Below are positions 24,367 through 28,276 of a DNA stretch of 28,276 bases, piece after piece. Source of the DNA: Acidobacteria bacterium UBA7540. Lineage in GTDB: Bacteria; Acidobacteriota; Terriglobia; UBA7540. The stretch's first letter is position 1, and every line of letters begins with the position of its first letter. The stretch is taken from assembly GCA_002478145.1 (NCBI GenBank), contig DLMI01000174.1, forward strand, positions 1 to 28,276. The letters are read 5' to 3'. The notes below the pieces were generated by a model. That model was not told where the DNA came from and searched no databases. It saw nothing but the letters and a program-made list of their open reading frames with translations. The translations under genes were made by a program, and so were the position numbers.

Positions 24367-25217
24367 CGGACTTCTTTTGACTTCAACTCGTTCCAAAGCG
24401 ATTCCATTTCCTCCAGAGAACACTCCCCCAGATTTCTTCCACGCCTCGCGACTTCCTTTTCAAGTGCCTGAAACCTGCGCTTGAATTTCTGATTCGCTCG
24501 GCGCAGGCAAGTCTCCGGGTCGGAGCGGAGGAATCGCGCCAAGTTCGCGGCGGCAAAGAGCAGGTCGCCAACCTCTTCCTCAACCCGGGATGCTATGTTG
24601 CCTGCATCTCGATTCAGCTCGCGGCGCAATTCCCCAATCTCCTCTTCGACCTTTTCCAGCAGGTCCTCGACTTTTTTCCAATCGAAACCGACTTCGGAGG
24701 CCCGCAATCCCAGTTCATAAGCTTCGAGGGTCGCCGGCAGGGCTGGAGCAATCCCATCCAACAGTGATTTTCTATCGTCCTTGCCATGAGCCGCCGACCC
24801 TCGTTCCTGCTCTTTTACTTCCAGCCAACTCTTGAGCGCTTCGTCCGCATTACTGGCGTGGACCTCGCCGAAAACGTGAGGATGCCGCCGAATGAGTTTT
24901 GCGTGCACGCGCTCGATCACGTTGTCGATGTCGAAGCGTCCTTCCTCGTCCGCCAAACGGGAATAGAACACTACCTGGAAGAGCAGGTCGCCTAACTCAT
25001 CTTCCAGCCCGTTGAAATCGCGCGCGCTAATCGCGTCAATGACTTCATAGGCCTCTTCGAGCAGCAACCCCTTGAGGGTATCGTAGTCCTGCTCGCGGTC
25101 CCAAGGGCAGCCCTCGGGTCCTCGGAGATGCGCCATCAGATCAACAAGCTTAGGGAGTTTTTCGCCGGCCAGAGTCACTCCTATCTCAGGCAGGCGGCGA
25201 CCCGCACCGCCTGCCAT
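24363..25217 (-). CDS. mazG: Nucleoside triphosphate pyrophosphohydrolase MazG
   Basis: MazG hydrolyses (d)NTPs to monophosphates and pyrophosphate, removing aberrant nucleotides and lowering (p)ppGpp in some bacteria. The 284-residue product has two MazG domains. In the first, CPWDREQDYDTLKGLLLEEA around 37-56 is followed by DELGDLLFQVVFYSRLA. In the second, EEEVGDLLFAAANLARFL is followed by NQKFKRRF. The acidic EExxD-type metal ligands are intact in both. ATG 25217 has AGGA 8 bases upstream. It is the first gene of the minus-strand operon; its stop overlaps the start chosen for the GNAT gene. The metabolic link between the two is not evident. Confidence 0.95.
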   Translation of the reverse strand: MAGGAGRRLPEIGVTLAGEKLPKLVDLMAHLRGPEGCPWDREQDYDTLKGLLLEEAYEVIDAISARDFNGLEDELGDLLFQVVFYSRLADEEGRFDIDNVIERVHAKLIRRHPHVFGEVHASNADEALKSWLEVKEQERGSAAHGKDDRKSLLDGIAPALPATLEAYELGLRASEVGFDWKKVEDLLEKVEEEIGELRRELNRDAGNIASRVEEEVGDLLFAAANLARFLRSDPETCLRRANQKFKRRFQALEKEVARRGRNLGECSLEEMESLWNELKSKEVR

Positions 25218-25386
25218 CGCTGAATCCTGCTAATCTATCAAGGCGGCAGGACAAACTGCAACATAAGTTCTGCAACGACCTCACCTTGTCGGTTCATGGA
25301 ATTGTTGGTAAACTTAAGATTCGGCAGCCAGATGGAAGAATCGGCCAAGGTTTTTGGGCCGCGAAGCTGACAGGGGGAGGCGTTCG

Positions 25387-25830
25387 ATGGCCGGGGAGGA
25401 GAGCAGTTCATCTGGATTCAAGGTGGTTGACCGCCGGCCATTTGCCGCCGACGGCTCACGCAAGGAAGAAATCCCTCCTGAGGAAAAACATGTGGAGGCT
25501 GCGCCTGAGGGTGATCGCAGCACGTTAAGCGAGCCGCAAAGCGAGCCCCGCGGCCAATACGAGGATGAATCTCCTGGGTTTGAAACGCTGGTTTCTTATC
25601 TGAGCACCACGGCAATGTTCCAGCTTGGATTAATCCCCGGGCCGTCAGGAGAGCCCATCTCTGCGGACATGCCCAACGCCCAGCGCACCGTCGACCTGCT
25701 GGAAGTTCTGCAGGAAAAGACGAAAGGCAATCTCAGCGCCAGCGAATCCCGATTGCTTCAAGATGTCCTCTACGAACTTCGGATGAGCTTCGTCGAAATG
25801 CAGAAGCGCCAGGCCCGCAAGAGCAAATGA
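25387..25830 (+). CDS. DUF1844 domain protein
   Basis: A 147-residue cytoplasmic protein of unknown function. Residues 1-~65 are hydrophilic, charged and probably disordered. Residues ~70-140 are the DUF1844 domain, recognised by FETLVSYLSTTAMFQLGLIP, then NAQRTVDLLEVLQEKTKGNL and the closing LLQDVLYELRMSFVEM. GGGGAGG six bases before ATG 25387 decides the start; the frame continues upstream without another ribosome-binding site. It overlaps the next gene by 4 bp (ATGA), so the two are translationally coupled. Confidence 0.92.
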   Translation: MAGEESSSSGFKVVDRRPFAADGSRKEEIPPEEKHVEAAPEGDRSTLSEPQSEPRGQYEDESPGFETLVSYLSTTAMFQLGLIPGPSGEPISADMPNAQRTVDLLEVLQEKTKGNLSASESRLLQDVLYELRMSFVEMQKRQARKSK

Positions 25831-26585
25831 GACTGACTTTTTTGGGTACGGGGACTTCCAGCGGGGTTCCGACTCTCGCCTGCCATTGCAGGGTTTGCAC
25901 ATCTCCTGATCCCCGCGATAAGCGTACGCGGCCTTCGATCTTGGTCCGGTTTGACGGGCGGGCGGTGGTGATTGATACGACGCCGGATTTCCGGGCGCAA
26001 GCTCTGCGTGAGGGCTTGGACCGCCTGGACGCCGTGCTGTTTACGCACGCCCACGCCGACCACATCCTGGGGCTTGATGACGTGCGTGTCTTTTATTTCC
26101 GGCAGAAGAAGCCCATTCCAATTTACGCTAACGCTCAGTGCATGCAAGACATCAAGCGGATTTTTAAGTACATCTTTGACGGCGACTATCCCTACGGTGG
26201 GATTGCCCGGCTCGATCCGCGCCTCATTGACGGGCCTTTCGAGGTGGAAGGACTAAAGGTTATTCCCGTCCCATTGATGCATGGCAATCTGCCCATCTTG
26301 GGATTCCGTATGAACGATGTGGCCTACCTCACCGATGTGAGCGAGATTCCCGAAACGAGTTATCCTTTGCTGCAAGGTCTGGATGTGTTAGTGCTTGATG
26401 CCTTACGACCCCATCCCCACCCCACCCACCTGACCGTGGAACAATCGCTCAACCTGATGGAGCGGTTGAGGGTTCGAAGAGGCTACTGCACGCACATCGC
26501 TCACGATTTGGGACACGAGGAAACCAACGCCAAGCTTCCGCCGCACGTGCGACTGGCTTACGACGGGCTGCAACTGGAATTTTAG
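25827..26585 (+). CDS. PhnP-like metallo-beta-lactamase-fold phosphodiesterase
   Basis: The 252-residue protein starts MRLTFLGTGTSSGVPTLAC, typical of PhnP and related MBL-fold phosphodiesterases. Metal ligands are visible: HAHADH at 74-79, His152 (PLMHGN), Asp170 (AYLTDVS) and His223 (CTHIAHD). Cysteines near residues 19-24 (CHCRVC) match the extra zinc-binding loop of PhnP. PhnP hydrolyses cyclic ribose phosphates in phosphonate breakdown, but there is no phn operon here, so the substrate may be another cyclic phosphate or nucleotide. The start overlaps the DUF1844 stop. Cytoplasmic. Confidence 0.92.
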   Translation: MRLTFLGTGTSSGVPTLACHCRVCTSPDPRDKRTRPSILVRFDGRAVVIDTTPDFRAQALREGLDRLDAVLFTHAHADHILGLDDVRVFYFRQKKPIPIYANAQCMQDIKRIFKYIFDGDYPYGGIARLDPRLIDGPFEVEGLKVIPVPLMHGNLPILGFRMNDVAYLTDVSEIPETSYPLLQGLDVLVLDALRPHPHPTHLTVEQSLNLMERLRVRRGYCTHIAHDLGHEETNAKLPPHVRLAYDGLQLEF

Positions 26586-26671
26586 GTAGCGCAGACCTGC
26601 TTTTCAAGGTCTGCGGCTTTTTCCCGGGTTTAAACGAAGAGCCGCAGACCTAAAGAACAGGTCTGCGCTAC
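26586..26671. repeat. 86-bp palindromic intergenic element
   Basis: The first arm starts GTAGCGCAGACCTG at 26586 and the last arm ends CAGGTCTGCGCTAC at 26671, exact reverse complements. Inside them AAGGTCTGCGGCT pairs with AGCCGCAGACCT. It starts one base after the stop codon of the metallo-hydrolase gene and could end that transcript. A fragment matching its right end (CCTGCGCTACGAC) recurs near 1470. Directly after it, three 7-bp units of the CGACTCT type lie at 26671-26691. Confidence 0.75.
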
Positions 26672-26701
26672 GACCTTCGACTCTCGACTTTTCGACTGAC
26701 T

Positions 26702-27697
26702 ATGCGTGTCATTCACAATCTTCACGAATTGCGTCCATCGCCCTCCGGCTGCGTGCTAACCATCGGCAACTTCGATGGGGTCCATCTGGCGCACCGAAAG
26801 CTGCTTGAAAGGGTTGTGGAAGTGGCCCGTCCCATGGGGGCGGTAGCTACCGCCATCACCTTCGAGCCTCATCCCATCAAGTTTCTTTCCCCTGCCTACG
26901 CTCCAAAACTCCTTACACCCTTTTCCAGGAAAGCCAGGCTCATCGCCACCAGCGGCATCGACCTGCTGGTCGTTCTTCCCTTCACCCGCGAACTGGCTCA
27001 CCTTTCTCCCCTGGAGTTCGTGCGGAACATTCTGGTCCGGCCATTGCACACGGTGGCCGTGCAGGTGGGACCAAACTTTCGCTTTGGATATCGGCAAGCG
27101 GGCGACGTGGAAATACTCGAAGAGCTCGGCCGGCAAGAGGGCTTCAAAGTGGAAGTGGTGCCCCTGCTCGAGGTGCGTGGCCAGACGGTTTCCAGCACGC
27201 GCATCCGCGAATTGCTGGTCGAGGGCCGCGTCCATGTTGCCAATCGGCTGCTGGGAAGGCCCTTCTCCGTTTATGGGCCGATTGTCGCAGGCCTGGGGGT
27301 GGGACGCAAACACACCGTCCCCACGCTCAATCTCGCTCCCGTCGAGGAACAACTGCCCAAGACCGGTGTGTACGTCACTCGCACCAAAGTCGGTGAGAAG
27401 CTCTACGACTCGGTTAGCAACGTCGGCCATAAACCCACGTTTGGTGATCATCAGAAACTGGCCGTCGAGACCTTTCTCCTCAACTTTCGGGGCAGTGACA
27501 TTCAGGAGCCGGATATGGAAATTGAGTTCTTATACAGGCTGCGGGATGAAATCAAGTTCCAGAACCCCGCCATCCTCAAGGTGCAAATCCAGGAAGATGC
27601 CCGCCGCTCCTTGAAGTTTTTCCGGCTCTTCAGGGCCTTTGCACAACCGCAAATCGGCAAGCCCACCCCTGAACGCTTAACCGCTGAGGAAACGTAG
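26702..27697 (+). CDS. ribF: Bifunctional riboflavin kinase / FMN adenylyltransferase
   Basis: RibF makes FMN from riboflavin and FAD from FMN. The 331-residue protein has the FAD-synthetase nucleotidyltransferase domain first: IGNFDGVHLAHRKLLERV around 21-38, VGPNFRFGYRQAGD near 121 and SSTRIRELLVEGRV near 163-176. The riboflavin kinase domain follows (~185-315), with GLGVGRKHTVPTLNLAP in place of the usual GRGRGRxLGFPTANL. The PTxN core is kept, while the preceding residues differ. The tail (~315-331) is not conserved. ATG 26702 has no clear Shine-Dalgarno sequence and follows the palindromic element by 30 bp. FAD made here would serve the glycolate oxidase subunits, among many others. Confidence 0.94.
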   Translation: MRVIHNLHELRPSPSGCVLTIGNFDGVHLAHRKLLERVVEVARPMGAVATAITFEPHPIKFLSPAYAPKLLTPFSRKARLIATSGIDLLVVLPFTRELAHLSPLEFVRNILVRPLHTVAVQVGPNFRFGYRQAGDVEILEELGRQEGFKVEVVPLLEVRGQTVSSTRIRELLVEGRVHVANRLLGRPFSVYGPIVAGLGVGRKHTVPTLNLAPVEEQLPKTGVYVTRTKVGEKLYDSVSNVGHKPTFGDHQKLAVETFLLNFRGSDIQEPDMEIEFLYRLRDEIKFQNPAILKVQIQEDARRSLKFFRLFRAFAQPQIGKPTPERLTAEET

Positions 27698-27740
27698 CGC
27701 GGATTGCTCACCACGCTCTGCCGTTTCGAGTCGGGCGGGC

Positions 27741-27895
27741 GGAAGGGCGGGGTTTTAACCCCGCCGCAGAGCGGATTCCAAAGGACTGGTCGTCTCGCGC
27801 CCCACGCAGTCCCGATATATCGGGACTGCGTGGGGCGCGAGACGGGAGAACAATTAGAAGCGTAGGCAACGGCGGGGTTAAAACCCCGCCCTTCC
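27741..27895. repeat. Nested palindromic element (54-bp perfect palindrome inside 26-bp arms)
   Basis: The outer arms 27741-27766 and 27870-27895 are perfect 26-bp inverted repeats. Each arm also folds on itself (GGCGGGGTT-tt-AACCCCGCC). Inside, 27791-27844 is a perfect, loopless 54-bp palindrome centred on GATATATC, containing GTCCCGATATATCGGGAC at 27809-27826. No open frame uses it. It sits between ribF and the decayed higB end. Confidence 0.9.
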
Positions 27896-27971
27896 CTATT
27901 CGTGGTGAGGAATCCCGCCTACCGCGGACCTGCCCGTTTGGCCTGCAGCTCTTAAACAGCCGGCATCCCTG

Positions 27972-28040
27972 AGCACCCGAATCAGAGGGAAATGGTCAGG
28001 CGAAAACGCGGAGGATGTCGATTTTGAGCACTACCATTAG
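27972..28040 (+). pseudogene. Remnant of HigB-type toxin gene (C-terminal end)
   Basis: A frame ending at TAG 28038-28040 encodes KWSGENAEDVDFEHYH, which matches the C-terminal signature of HigB/RelE-family toxins (usually ...W.GDAEDVEIVDYH). It ends 10 bases before the higA start, the normal higBA spacing. Just upstream, STRIRG recalls the SIRIN of HigB, but the residues that normally separate the two blocks are missing. I find no toxin core farther upstream, where the nested palindromic element lies. I infer a truncated, inactive toxin gene. Confidence 0.6.
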
Positions 28041-28050
28041 GGAGAAAACG

Positions 28051-28276
28051 ATGGATCGTAGGAACGGATTGCCACCCGTACATCCGGGCGAGATTCTCAG
28101 GGAAGATATTCTTCCCGAGGTCGGCCTGTCCGTCACGGCCACCGCGAAGGCGCTGGGCGTGTCGCGCCAAATGGTTCATGACATTTTGGCCGAGCGGAAG
28201 CCTCTGTCTGCGATCATGTGCCTGAAGGTTTCCCGCCTGCTGGGCAGCACTCCCGAATTCTGGATGCGCCTGCAAG
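28051..28276 (+). CDS. higA: HigA-family addiction-module antitoxin (cut by window end)
   Basis: The first 75 residues are visible; the gene runs off the window. They match the HigA/VapI-type XRE antitoxins: PVHPGEILREDILPEVGLS, then a helix-turn-helix (AKALGVSRQMVHDILAERKP) and VSRLLGSTPEFWMRLQ. AGGGAG lies six bases before ATG 28051. The frame is too close to the window end to be seen as a full gene. HigA binds and neutralises HigB and represses its own operon. Here the partner gene upstream seems decayed, so it may be an orphan regulator. Confidence 0.85.
   Translation, partial: MDRRNGLPPVHPGEILREDILPEVGLSVTATAKALGVSRQMVHDILAERKPLSAIMCLKVSRLLGSTPEFWMRLQ

Noticed and set aside
26756..27451. 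231-codon frame antisense to ribF
   Set aside because: The opposite strand carries a complete RibF with both catalytic domains; this frame shows no motif.

Overview
The window looks like a chromosomal segment of a GC-rich environmental bacterium, most likely from the phylum Acidobacteriota or a close relative. This rests on family-level recognition only: a large seven-bladed SBBP-repeat/Ig-like surface protein, a winged-helix regulator with a TolB-like domain and TPR tail, small secreted proteins of a type I associate with that phylum, and intergenic spacers full of hairpins and short tandem repeats. No rRNA, tRNA, CRISPR array, intact transposase or phage gene was found.

Layout. 65-1294 (-): acetate kinase without a neighbouring pta. 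1812-4150 (+): a two-gene ABC-2 exporter whose permease carries an extra C-terminal CIA30-like domain. 4490-8335 (-): a 1281-residue surface protein, with 39-bp tandem repeats running into its ribosome-binding site and short inverted repeats outside it. 8948-9838 (+): PfkB-family sugar kinase. 9928-11673 (-): AMP-forming acetyl-CoA synthetase. 12075-16295 (-): glycolate oxidase genes glcD, glcE and glcF; glcF seems to begin at a non-canonical ACG codon, and calling it from the first ordinary start would delete an iron-sulfur cluster. 16296-17630: a long spacer with no convincing gene. 17631-20516: two paralogous secreted proteins flanking a winged-helix/TPR regulator. 20646-21353 (+): rhomboid protease. 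21587-25217 (-): mazG, a GNAT acyltransferase, an N-succinylamino-acid racemase-type enolase and an EamA permease in one tightly packed operon. 25387-27697 (+): DUF1844 protein, PhnP-like metallo-hydrolase and ribF. 27972-28276 (+): a decayed higB toxin end followed by a higA antitoxin that runs off the window.

Metabolic picture: glycolate oxidation (glcDEF) and acetate activation by two routes (ackA, acsA) suggest scavenging of C2 acids. The GNAT plus racemase pair matches the known N-succinylation route that converts D- to L-amino acids, although the hydrolase of that route is not here.

The most unusual content lies between genes. (1) Tandem repeats of different sequence but the same 7-bp period occur at four clear loci and one weak one. 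They are often arranged as inverted arms at gene 3' ends, and twice they supply the stop codon. (2) The same 18-bp hairpin, GTCCCGA-N4-TCGGGAC, sits inside three otherwise different palindromic spacers at 1518, 11988 and 27809. (3) One spacer holds a perfect 54-bp palindrome nested inside perfect 26-bp inverted arms.
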